Assembly (NCBI GenBank): GCA_027924585.1
Contig: BSBM01001437.1
Location: forward strand, 62,001 to 126,000
Direction of reading: 5' to 3'
Origin: Larix kaempferi
Taxonomy: Eukaryota; Streptophyta; Pinopsida; Pinales; Pinaceae
DNA: 64,000 nucleotides
The notes beneath the pieces are model-generated. The model was not told the DNA's origin. It was given only the letters and a program-made list of their open reading frames with translations, and made no database searches. How positions within the stretch are numbered: position 1 is the first letter of the stretch; each line of letters begins with the position of its first letter. The position numbers and the translations under genes are program-made. Shown here one piece after another: positions 44,760 through 54,410 of the stretch.

Positions 44760-45914
44760 AGTATGAGGATGATCCTAGAACCTGTGATTCGAATCAGCTA
44801 AGGTAGGATCAAATCCATGAATGTGTAGATAGTATTTTGTTTTCTCCTTCGAACCATCATAGGTGATATTATGCCCAAAAGAACCATCACATGATAGTGA
44901 ATGCTTTGAATCCAAATCAGATCCAAGACTTGAAGAATGGTTTCTTGAGATCTCCTTTGAACAATTAGAGGTGAGATCAAAACCATGATATGCATGAGAA
45001 ATTATCCCAAGTAGTGATTGCTTGGATTTTAAATCAACTCCAAGACTTAATGAATGGTTTCTTGAGATCTCCTTTGAACCAGTAGAGGTGAGATCAAAAC
45101 CATAAAATGCATGAGAAATTATCCCAAGCGAATGGCAATGCCCTACATCTTCAATAAAATTCTGAGAGCATGTACAAATGATCATATAGTAGTACATAAG
45201 AGGTGAGTGATCAAGGAGAGTGAATGCATTACCTCCAATTGCTGATTTGACCTCCGAAACATTCAATAGATCATGGTGCAAACCAACAGACTCTTGTGCA
45301 AGAGAGGATTTAAGAACCTCTGCAGTTTCTAGAGTGTGAGTTGGCACAAAATTCGAAATAGAAGAAATTTGGAGCATGAGTGTAGAATCTGCAAGTTCTT
45401 CTTCTTTGTGGACAACTTCAATATGAGATATGTTTGATATTGATTCATGATCAGAGAGACCATCAAGGAGGGCGAATGCAACAGTGGGCTTGCTCTCGAA
45501 ATGGTTTGGACCAATCCCTTCATTCTATTTGCCAAATATTTCATCCAGATGGGCCCATAGCTCTTTTGGAGATTCAACAGAAAAGAAGTGGTGTACCATG
45601 CATCGAGACATAGCAAGCATCATGGCTCCAGAGGCTCTGTCACCTTCATTTAACCAATCATTCTCCTCTCCACAGGATTTGAACTCTCTTTCAAAACAAT
45701 AATCAAAGAGACCATTTCTCTTCAAATGTGCTATCATCTGTGGTTTCCATTCATCATAGTTGAATGGAGAAAGAGGAGTAATTCCTTTCGAATTCATGGA
45801 AGCTGTTTCAGAAGACCTGCAAAAACAATAGAAAATGTCTATAACTGCTACTGCTGCAAAAGTGCTGAAACTGCTACAACTGCTGCACTCGAAATCTTGA
45901 TAATAACCTGCCAA
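44760..45914 (-). pseudogene. gag: copia-type Gag of the foldback element
   Basis: On the minus strand the product starts MAGYYQDFECSSCSSFSTF. The core FNYDEWKPQMIAHLKRNGLF, ASGAMMLAMSRCMVHHFF and SPKELWAHLDEIFG is typical of copia Gag/UBN2-type capsid. A TAG after IFGK (near 45525) interrupts. The frame then continues in phase to a C-terminal region with a 39-residue tandem repeat (GIISHAFYGFDLTS...SKEISRNHS) and ends ADSNHRF near 44775. No zinc knuckle is visible, which is unusual for Gag. The repeat is probably a species-specific expansion. Confidence 0.7.
44832..45183 (-). repeat. 117-bp (39-residue) tandem repeat inside gag
   Basis: GATCTCCTTTGAAC begins at 44949 and 45066. A third, more diverged unit starts near 44832. 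The period keeps the reading frame. Confidence 0.75.
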
Positions 45915-45949
45915 AAACTCTCAATAATGGAGATAGACTATACTCTCAA

Positions 45950-45964
45950 CATGCTCTAATACCA
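45950..45964 (-). promoter_or_regulatory. primer-binding site of the foldback element
   Basis: The minus strand reads TGGTATTAGAGCATG, one base from the iMet PBS, directly adjoining the LTR end at 45965. Confidence 0.8.
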
Positions 45965-46946
45965 TGTGAAAATCCTCACAGCAGATCTAAGAGCTGATGT
46001 ATACCTCACAATAAATATTAAGCAGGAAAATAGAAGAAGAGTGGTCATGCAGTGTAAAGGAGCAACATAATTATGATACAATAGAACTCAAATAGAAGCA
46101 GAATAACATCACACACTAATTCATTAATCACAATATGGACAAATAAATAATACAATGGTGAGGATTCAAATGCCAAGGTGGCAATTCGAATTAGCCTTCA
46201 TGGAGTAGATCAAAAGATCATTGGAGTGTCATCAATGCACAAGTAATTGTCAACCAGATGTCAAACTGAGTCTAATTGAGTGTGGTAGGTGTAACTGGAA
46301 CATGGAGGCACTAACTGAATGAAGGAGGCTCAGTGGAGGGCGCATGAGGAGCTAACTGGAGTCAGAATAGGTAGTCTAGTCTCACTGGAGGTCCATCGGA
46401 GTGATACAATCAGTTGAGAGTCAATCTAGCCTTAAATCAAGGAAAGATCTAAAGATAACTCAACTAACTAAAGTGCAACTAAGTGGTAGGTGAGAGAGGG
46501 CACCTGGGGTGCATGCAATTCCATGCAGGGCGTACTAAGCACTAGGAGGGCTAAAACTGATCAGAAAGAAGCTCTCGGGGCTAGCTAACTGAGGGCTAGG
46601 TGCTGGGATTGATGACTGGGATGCATGCATGAAAAATGATGACTGCATGCAAAATGCATGCATGACTGAAAATGCAAATAATGGAAATGCTAGTAGGACT
46701 AGGATGGAGTATAGGAATATCCCAACAAGCAAAACTCAACAAGAAGTATGCTTGAAAGGGGGAGTGTCTATATAGATACTTATAAAATATTGAAGATGGC
46801 AAGTGATGTACTTATGAAAAAGCTTGAAGATGGCAAACGATAAAGATCAAACTAAGCAGATGCTCTTGTGAAGTAGTCAAAGTTAAAATTTATTTTTGGG
46901 TATTGTGAAGCCTTTATTGGCTACTTGATCCTTTGTCATTAATGTC

Positions 46947-46993
46947 AAAGGGGGAGAGAAATATTGGTTGACATCAATGACAAAGGGAGAGAT
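46947..46993 (+). promoter_or_regulatory. polypurine tracts before the 3' LTR
   Basis: AAAGGGGGAGAGAAA (about 46948-46962) and AAAGGGAGAGAT (46982-46993) occur 35 bases apart within a repeated GACATCAATGACAAAG-type context. The second abuts the LTR start at 46994. Confidence 0.75.
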
Positions 46994-47799
46994 TGATGAA
47001 TAGGATTGTCATTGATGACAACATTAAGGACAAAGGTGAAGTGAGATGACATGACATGAAGCCAAAGAGGGCATTGGAGCCCATTGAAACACCTAATGAG
47101 ACAAGAGTCAAATGACCCATACTGTGGTTATTTAAAGATGATTTGGACAAGTGTAAATGGACAAAGACTTTCTAGATGGCCCTAATACCCTAGACAAGAT
47201 CATGAGGTGGACAAAGGTCTTGACAAAACTAGCAAGCAAGACACTGGATGGATTGGAGACAAGGATGGATATGATGACAAGGCTAAAGACCAAGGACAAG
47301 TTTGACATGCTTGAAGAGAAAGGATATGGACAAAGGGAAAGAAATGGATGGACAACATGGATGGAGAAGACATGCTAAGCAAGCATGAGCTTGCGGGAAT
47401 GCTTCATGAGGCACCCGCGGGCATGATGAAATGATGAATTGCGGGAATCCCTTTGGGAATCATAAGGGCGTGTTAACTTGTTATCAAACAATCTACTGCT
47501 GTGAATATTTAATTAATATTATTAATTATAAATTAATAGTTTATTAGGTTACTAGTGAAAGGGCATAACCCTTCACTATGCTTCCTCAAGCCCTATAAAT
47601 GCCATCTTATTGTAATTTTATATTCATCATCTAATATATTATTCCTATTTATCATTCAATATGAGAGTTGGATTCGACTATTAACAGTCCAACCGGATAC
47701 GGTTGCTGCATTTGGTATCAGAGCTCGGATTCGGCTCCTTCGAACTGAGCTCAGACTCAGCTCATCAATTCCTACTTAAGCTCGGACCCGGCTCATCAA

Positions 47800-48560
47800 T
47801 TCTTGATTTCTTCACTCCTTTGCTCTCCATTTCTCCCTCAAACTCCATCCTTCCGCTGCCCCATCCACTCCACCACCGCACTCTCCACGCGTTCCCCATC
47901 TTCTGCTCCGCTCCTACCCGCATGTAGCTCCACCATCTCCATATCTCCATCACTTCCCTCCACACCACCTGCACGCTTCTCTCTCCCTCCACCACTGCAC
48001 ACCCCTCTGCGCACTCCTCCATACCCCTTGCAACACCCTCCTACTACATCCTCCATGCTCCACCTCGTCGCTGCCTCTTCTCCCATCCACCACTGCGCCT
48101 CCCCTCATCCTCCCATCTCCCGCTATCTTCTGCTGCATCCCATGAGCCCGCACTGCTGCTCACGTCCCCCCTCCCTCTCCTGCACGCCACCCACTCCCAC
48201 GCTTCCTTTTCCGTGCCTCCCATTTGCTGCTCCTCCCGCACTTCCACTCACACCTTCCCCTCGTCATCTCCCGCGCAGCCACCCCTCCGCGGTTTCCCAC
48301 TCCACTTCCTACACCCTCGCAGCCCCATCTCCTCCACACTTTCCACCGCCCTCCATCCACCTCTCCACCCTCCTCCCCTGTCCCACACTGCTCCACTGCT
48401 CCACCCTACTCCATACAACCACCCTCCCGACCTACAACACTCCTAAACTCCCCGCATACAAATCCCACTCCACGCTAATTCACTTCACACTTGCTTCCAT
48501 CTCGTCTGCCCGCCTACCTCCCACCTGCCTCCTACGTGCACACCTCCATCCATGCAAACC
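47800..48560 (+). other. C-rich, G-poor leader tract
   Basis: About 760 bases dominated by CC, CT and CA, with few Gs on this strand. Long frames on both strands here are an effect of the composition: the 253-residue plus-strand frame is only Pro/Ser/Leu/His low complexity. Confidence 0.7.
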
Positions 48561-48845
48561 CTAAAACTTGCAACAAAAACAAACAAATATTAATAAAATA
48601 ATATATTATTATGAGTATTATTATATAATATTTTAATTTTATTAAAACTCTAATTTCACCTCCAATGCCCTAATACCCTAATTCCTTCATAAAAAATAAA
48701 TATTACATCATTATTATTATGTTAATATTTATTTTTATTAAAAAAATTACTATTCAAATTACATTTTTTAATAAAAAATAATAATTATAATAGTTATTAT
48801 TTTATAATAATTATTAATAATTGACTCTCAACCTTAACATTAACG

Positions 48846-49622
48846 ATGAAGTCATTTAAAGACGAATGGGATTAGATCTCGAATCGATTTCATAGGAAAA
48901 TGGATGAAATGTTTGATCAGATGGAACAATCAATTGTAAAAGCTGCTCAAAAAGCTATTGACGACACCTTCAATAAAATAAGCCAACAAAGCAACCGGAA
49001 GACCTCTGAAGACAAGGACTCCGAAACTAAATCTAAATATGATTTTCAAAGCCCAGAAGAAAAACCAGTTAAATAACATAAAAATGATAAAGAGGAAGAT
49101 ACAAAAAACTATTATGTCAACCAAGAAGAGAGTATGGATCTTGATCAAAATTGCAGCAAGAAGCAAGTCAATTATGCACTTAAGTATCTAATGGAAGCTG
49201 TATGCACAAAGGAAGAAAATACAAAGAATGTCACAAACATAAACACACGAAGAGAATATGTCATCATAAGGACCGCTATAAAGAACATCAATAAGAACAA
49301 CTATAAGGTTAATCTGAATAACAACATGAAAATAGTTATCATGGGAAAGTTGATTGAGTCTAATCAATCAAGAACAAAAATAGTTAAAAGTAACAACCAA
49401 GCAAGCGGTAAAAACATAAACGAAACTTCACCAAATATAGATTTAATACAGATTCTGAAGCAAAAGAAACAAAAGGAAACAATGATCGTAATCAAAATCG
49501 CACATCTCAAGTCATCAGTGCGACATAGAGCCAGAATAAAATACTCAAGCTTTGAGGACAAAGCTTTCCTAAGGGGAAGGCAATGCTGTGAATATTTAAT
49601 TAATAGTTTATTAAGTTACTAG
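48846..49622 (+). pseudogene. gag-like remnant of the short-LTR element
   Basis: A frame starting MKSFKDEWD is stopped early by TAG, then continues DEMFDQMEQSIVKAAQKAID with a charged helix and, after TAA at 49075, to EDKAFLRGRQCC at the 3' LTR. The last motif resembles the C-terminal EDKxFLRGG seen at the end of many plant gypsy polyproteins, so this may be a gag head fused to a pol tail by internal deletion. Lys/Asn-rich, with no zinc knuckle or enzyme motif. Confidence 0.45.
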
Positions 49623-50495
49623 TGAAAGGGCGTAACCCTTCACTATGCTTCCTCAAGCCCTATAAAGGCCATCTTATTGTAATTTTATATTCATCATCTA
49701 ATATATTATTCCTATTTATCATTCAATATGAGAGTCGGATTCGACTATTAACAGTCCAACCAGATACGGTTGCTGCATCTACCAAGAGCAGACTCAAGGG
49801 GTGATCTCCCTAGCTTAATGCAAGACTAGAACAAATAAGACAGAATATAAGATAACCTTCCTAGATCTAATTAGAGATCGAGTCACTAGATGCTTTACCT
49901 TTCAGATCGCAGATCCTTTCTCCTTGATGTTGTTCCAAGCTTTGTGGTCTTCAGATCTCAGCTGCAAAACCTGTCAAAACACATAGAACAAGACAAGTAG
50001 TAAAATGCATCTAAACAATAACAGATCTAAGTAAGCAGTTAAGCAGGCAAACTACACAAACATCATCAATGCAACAACATTTGGTGGAAAGCATTTATAT
50101 TACTGTATAAAAGGGAAAGTACATAGAAAGAAGTGATTACAACCAAGGCTTAACGTAGCAATCCTTCTCCAAACAAGCCAATGCTAAAGCCTCCAAAGGA
50201 AGTATGGATCTCTCAATAGATGAATAGAGAGCTCCTAAGCTAATTTCACCAGCATATAGGTACTATAGACTTCCTCCTTTTGGAATGGAAATGAGCTTCA
50301 CTTATATAGGACTAAGAGGATAGGGTAGGTTGAGATATGGTAGGAGAGAGTTAAGGGATACCACCAAAGGGCTAGGGAACAAATTCCAACTCTCCTATAG
50401 GCTAGGGATAGGGATCCACATCAGCCACCTTCGAGAATGGGCTCGAAGATGCTCCTTTATCCAATTAACTGACATCGTTGCATGCTGCAATAGGA

Positions 50496-50517
50496 CAACC
50501 TGCGACGTCGCAGGTTG
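50496..50517. promoter_or_regulatory. 22-bp perfect palindrome with ACGT core
   Basis: The half-site CAACCTGCGAC is followed immediately by its exact complement, centred on GACGTC, a typical bZIP-type core. A third related half (CTTGCGACGAC) lies about 10 bases downstream. It is located in the solo LTR. Confidence 0.5.
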
Positions 50518-52151
50518 CATTAAGATGACTTGCGACGACCTCACAAAACCCAGCAGGAAAAGGTTAGTATCTCTTCCAAGTTAATGACTTAGTCAAAGGA
50601 ACTTCATGGATGTTTACACTAACCATCATGATGGCAATATTTAGGTGTAACATAAATCAACCTACGGGCATCTCCAATGAAGGAGTGTTGTGGGCATCTT
50701 CAGAATGCCAAGAAGAAAACTAATGCGGACTTGAGTGAAAGCCATGTTATGGCATAAAACAAAATTATGATGATGTGGAAAAGAGAATAAATATATAGAT
50801 ATATATATGCTTATTGAGATCAATCTGGATGGGGTCGACCATCCCAAAGATAAATTGATTGTTTTAATGAATTGATAAAACAAATACAGTTCCATGTCGG
50901 CCCCCATAGGTTATGGAAATAAAAATATATATTTCATTTGAAAAAATGATTTGTTGATGACATGTCAGCCTCTATAATTTAATGAAAGCAAATGGTATAA
51001 ATAAAAGAGCAAATCCGTTGTTTTAAAAAATGAGACAATTGTGGAACTCGCTGGAGCAGAGAAAAAATTGCATGGTTCAGGGACAGTGGGCAGTTTGTGG
51101 TGCAAAGGAGCAACAACAGATGACACTTTTTATTTACCTCTTATCTCTTGATTTTGCTGATTGTTGATGTAATGATGATAGTGTTCATGAAATTGCTTGC
51201 TATGTTAACATGGACAGAATGCAAAAGACATGATGATGATTTATACATGAAAAATATTTCGGTGATGAGTAGGATGCTCTAAGTTCGGTGGTTAGGTTCA
51301 GCATGGATATGAATTGATTGAAGACAGTTCTGATGACATGTTGATATGCTGGACAAATGAAGTAATGCCGAGGAAAAGTGTTGATAATATGCTCAGTGGT
51401 CTGATTTTTTCTGGGTTGATTGTGATGAAGACTTGATGCATGATATCTCTGATTTTCTGGGTAGCAATATTTAATGATAGGATGTGTATATACAACAAAA
51501 AGACATGATGATGTAGACAGTATATTTTGGGCATTAATAAGGTGATGGACAACTTGAAGATATGACTGTAGACATGCTCATGATCACTGATTGGATGTGC
51601 TGATGATGGACAGAATAAGAAGATGTTGAAAGTAATAAACAAGAACAGAATGATGACAATGATGATCACTAGAAAATATTGATGCTGACAGCAGGTTGAT
51701 TATTTGTGATATGACTGGGTTGACAAAGAATGTATGTGGTGTAATGAAATATGTATGTTAATATGTACAAGCAAGGTCTTGTACTAAAATGTACTTGTAC
51801 TTACAAGCAGGGTCTTGTATCTCTTTCTTAGTAGGATCTAAGAAAAACTAGGCAGGGTCCTAGATAAAGAGTTGGTGCTCTTTTGTTTCAGTTGGTGCTG
51901 AATTGCCTCACGGCTGTAGTCATTGAACCAAATACAAAAAAGATTACAAAAACTATACCTTGTGTCTCGTATTACGTGTTGATGTGTTTCATTTGTTAAT
52001 TGACATATGGATTGATAGTTGGTTCATTGATGAATATGATGTGAATGCATAATGATGATATAAGAGTTGGTGATTGAAGTTGAAATTAAAAAAAGTATAA
52101 GCTCACTGATTCACCCCCCCCTCTCAGTGAACCATTGTTTCTAACACGTGA

Positions 52152-52600
52152 ATGGGTAGAAAAAGCACAACAAGAATGGCTCAACAATGTTACTACATCT
52201 CATCTCACCAAGCAACTTAAGGAAGATCCCAACATTCACCAACTATCAAACACCCCTTCACGAAAGTTGTATGGCCCATATCATATTGTTCAAGGCATGA
52301 GTTAAGTGGCTTACAACTTAGCACTCCAAGCATACTCTAAGATCTACCCAGTATTTCATGTGTTTTGTTTGAAGAAAGATGTGCATTAGAATTGTCGAGT
52401 TCAAAATCCATTACCAAAACTCGATGCAGAAGGCTCCATTTAGCTTCTTTTCATAGTCGTTTTGGCCACATGAGAGCATCACCTACCCTAGTGGAAGGAT
52501 ATGTAGCCAAAATATGCTACTTGGGAACTATCCCTTTTACAATAGTTTCCCATTTCCAACCTTGAGGACAAAGCTACTTTTGAAGGGGGGTTGGGGGGCC
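52152..52600 (+). pseudogene. pol (IN): integrase C-terminal remnant of the nested-stack gypsy element
   Basis: Resumes the frame cut at 38835: EWVEKAQQEWLNNVTTSHLT (RNase H to integrase linker). It then passes straight to KLYGPYHIVQGMS, VAYNLALQAYSKIYPVFHVF and CLKK, the integrase C-terminal GPY/F module. The zinc finger and catalytic core are deleted between them. Several stops follow. A purine tract (AAGGGGGGTTGGGGGGCC) ends it before the 3' LTR. Confidence 0.7.
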
Positions 52601-52601
52601 A

Positions 52602-52959
52602 TGTTAGGGTCCTACCCCAACCCCCATACTTTATCAATGTAGAAGTCCTTAAGGCCCATTAGTTAGTTAGTGGGTAGTGTCTTAATCTAAAAGGGACTTC
52701 CTTATTGAATAAAGGCCCCTGGGTGGTTGACCCTCATTAATAGCAATAGCACAAGTAGATAGTCCATTGGCTATTGAAGCATTATATATAAAGTAGTAAG
52801 CTATGCAATGTGAGTCAAGAATTGTATGAATTATATTTGGAGCTTTTCTTTTGGAGGTTTCCCCCTTAAAGAAGCAAGTGAACATAGCTATCTCTTTTAT
52901 CTTTTCTGACTTGTGGTTTTCTATCTTTTCTTTGAATTTCTAGGTTTAAATATATTACA
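52602..52959 (+). repeat. 3' LTR of the nested-stack gypsy element (358 bp)
   Basis: Starts TGTTAGGGTCC, ends TATATTACA, preceded by a purine tract and followed by CTCTG. It provides the uninterrupted version of the 5' LTR at 34310. Confidence 0.85.
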
Positions 52960-52964
52960 CTCTG

Positions 52965-53584
52965 AATTATCAATAGATTAGGTTAATATTATGCAAGTTA
53001 TATACTATTGTTCTTCATATTTTACATTCTACAAACAATATTTTTCTTAATATTGCTCTTAATACACTTTTTTGGTATATAAATACACCACATATTCACT
53101 CAAATCTCACCTATATGCAACAAGATATCTCATAATAAGGAGGCCATTTAAAAAATTCAAGCATATCAACCCCAAACCTCAAGCTCATTACATATGTTAA
53201 GATTACAAGTGTGTTAATTTTGGGGGGCACTTCCTTTTGTTTGCATTGTTGAACCAGGATTAATTATCTCATAAACTTAATTGTTTTAACATTTAACATA
53301 AAAAGTCATTAAATGACATCGTATATAACACATTAGATTAACACTAAGTTTATTGTATTGAGTTAATATATATGCTAGCTTTCTTATGTTGAATTAAAAT
53401 ATACGATATCAATGTTTATTGTATTATATATTAAGTTCAATGACATTCAATATTATACAACTTATTATTTTATTATTATTTCTTAAGTTGAAGTTATGAA
53501 ATATATCTCACGCTTCATTCTTCATAGCTAATCTCATGCTCAGTTCTTTAATCATTTAACAATAATTATACTATGGTCTTATGG
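52965..53584. other. AT-rich sequence without recognisable gene
   Basis: Continuation of the sequence into which the nested stack inserted. AT-rich, with no conserved frame. Confidence 0.55.
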
Positions 53585-53760
53585 GTTTGGGGGCATCACC
53601 TATAGCTCAACCTCTACAAATTCCGAGACTTTGTAGGTTCGAGACCAAATGCATGCTGAGCAATGGTACAGGCCTAGTGATGCATGAAGTTTCCCAAATT
53701 GGGTGGTTTGCACAACATTTAATGTGAACAGGGCACATCAAGATTTCCCATGCATGTCAA
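53585..53760 (+). mobile_element. SINE-like sequence with A-box and B-box motifs
   Basis: TATAGCTCAAC (53601-53611, A-box-like) and GGTTCGAGACC (53636-53646, a good B box) are spaced closely as in tRNA-derived SINE heads, followed by unrelated body sequence. No tRNA cloverleaf could be closed by eye, so a real tRNA gene is unlikely. Element ends are not defined. Confidence 0.4.
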
Positions 53761-53980
53761 AAAAGAATAAACACATCCTTAAGGTGTGGGAATACCTTGT
53801 CATGGACAAGAAAACAAAAGACTGAAAAACAATTATAATATAAGTTTAAGCTAAATAAAACTTGTAAATAATTATTAAACATCTTAAATTTGGCTTCTTC
53901 AACATGTCAAAAAAGAAAACACATCCTTAAGGTGTGGAGATACCTTGTCATGGATGTGAAAACAAAAAACTGAAAAGAAA
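53753..53980. repeat. ~75-bp direct repeat at 150-bp spacing
   Basis: CATGTCAAAAAAGAA... with ACACATCCTTAAGGTGTGG and ATACCTTGTCATGGA occurs at 53753 and 53903. Confidence 0.8.
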
Positions 53981-54410
53981 AAAAACCATGAATAATTATA
54001 AAACATCTTAAATTTAATGATTTAATTATAATAGTAATAGTTGTTAGCATAGTTATGTTACTAAATTTTCAATATTATTTAAATTAAATATATTAATTAA
54101 TAATGAATTAATATTCAAAATGATTAACTCATCTACATTAATTTCAAGTCTACTATTAATTCATGTACATTAATTTCAAGTCTACTATTGAAATCTAATA
54201 TTTCTTATAATTATAAGTCACTAAGTCTATCACTGTCAACGACCTTCGCCTTACATGTTATGAAATAAAATCAAATTATATAAACTTTCTTTTGACAAAT
54301 TCAAAATTTCAATCTATTACATTAAAGCTTTGGAATAATTATGTTCCACACGCCTTAGTGAATTGACTTTACACGGCTAGATATGAGTTTATTTATGTTG
54401 TGTGAAAGCA
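53981..54410. other. AT-rich sequence without recognisable gene
   Basis: AT-rich, with a 43-bp direct repeat (TCATCTACATTAATTTCAAG-type, about 54129-54190). No coding signal. Confidence 0.55.

Larger units (their letters stand above)
44404..46727 (-). mobile_element. gag-only LTR element with a foldback 3' end
   Basis: Target duplication AGCAA flanks it (44399-44403 and 46728-46732). On the minus strand the 5' LTR is 46727 to 45965 (763 bp, TGTTGGGATATTCC to TTTTCACA), then a PBS at 45964 (TGGTATTAGAGC), gag, a purine tract (AAGGGGGGG, 44475-44467) and a 63-base 3' end. That end has only the first ~40 bases of the LTR followed by an inverted copy of its first 23 bases. Both termini therefore carry the same inverted sequence instead of normal LTR ends. 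No pol is present. Confidence 0.8.
47497..49777 (+). mobile_element. short-LTR non-autonomous retrotransposon with C-rich leader
   Basis: LTRs of 214 bp (47497-47710) and 194 bp (49584-49777), both starting TGCTGTGAATATTTAAT and ending GGTTGCTGCA, are flanked by TCTAC (47492-47496 and 49778-49782). TGGTATCAGAGC at 47713 is the PBS, and AAGGGGAAGGCAA before 49584 the purine tract. Internally there is a C-rich, G-poor leader (about 47800-48560), an AT-rich stretch, and a decayed gag-like frame. No pol is present. Its architecture matches the element at 61089 onward. Confidence 0.85.
47479..50652. mobile_element. solo LTR (about 890 bp net) split by a further element
   Basis: Begins TGTTATCAAAC and ends GGTGTAACA (TGTTA/TAACA inversion). 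It is flanked by TAACT (47474-47478) and TAAAT (50653-50657), one change apart. The intact target sequence is seen in the 5' LTR near 39620. Its own sequence is 47479-47496 plus 49783-50652; the middle is the element at 47497-49777. No internal region or second LTR of this family is present, hence a solo LTR. Confidence 0.75.
38836..52146 (+). mobile_element. copia-like, gag-only LTR retrotransposon (non-autonomous), itself containing later insertions
   Basis: The 5' LTR (38836-41165) is followed by TGGTATCAGAGC (41168). One gag ORF (41241-42731) comes next, then non-coding sequence, a purine tract and the 3' LTR (46994-52146). Target duplications are CATGA (38831-38835) and CGTGA (52147-52151), one transition apart. 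No protease, integrase or RT is present, so it must borrow enzymes. This fits the class of terminal-repeat retrotransposons with only a GAG gene. LTR divergence is low (about 5 differences in the first 180 bases by hand). Insertions inside lie at 39109, 44404 and 47479. Confidence 0.85.
46994..52146 (+). repeat. 3' LTR of the gag-only element, interrupted by a 3174-bp insertion
   Basis: Starts TGATGAATAGGATTG and ends CATTGTTTCTAACA. Removing 47479-50652 and one 5-bp duplication leaves 1974 bp. This agrees with the 5' LTR once its MITE and longer TA run are discounted. Confidence 0.9.
34310..52959 (+). mobile_element. gypsy element (deletion derivative) hosting a nested stack
   Basis: The 5' LTR is at 34310-35497 (itself interrupted), with an iMet-type PBS at 35500, gag at 36807-37845, an RNase H remnant near 38410-38835, integrase C-terminal part at 52152-52600, purine tract, and 3' LTR at 52602-52959. 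Flanking bases CTTTG (34305-34309) and CTCTG (52960-52964) are a target duplication with one difference. Protease, most of RT and the integrase core are missing. LTR copies differ at roughly 15% of positions over 190 bases by hand, so it is old. It was later hit by the element at 38836-52146. Confidence 0.75.

Noticed and set aside
47803-48564. 253-residue plus-strand frame, with several long minus-strand frames opposite
   Set aside because: Pure Pro/Ser/Leu/His low complexity caused by a C-rich tract; frames are open in many phases and no motif is present.
53601-53646. A true tRNA gene
   Set aside because: A- and B-box-like motifs are present, but no acceptor stem or anticodon arm can be paired by eye.
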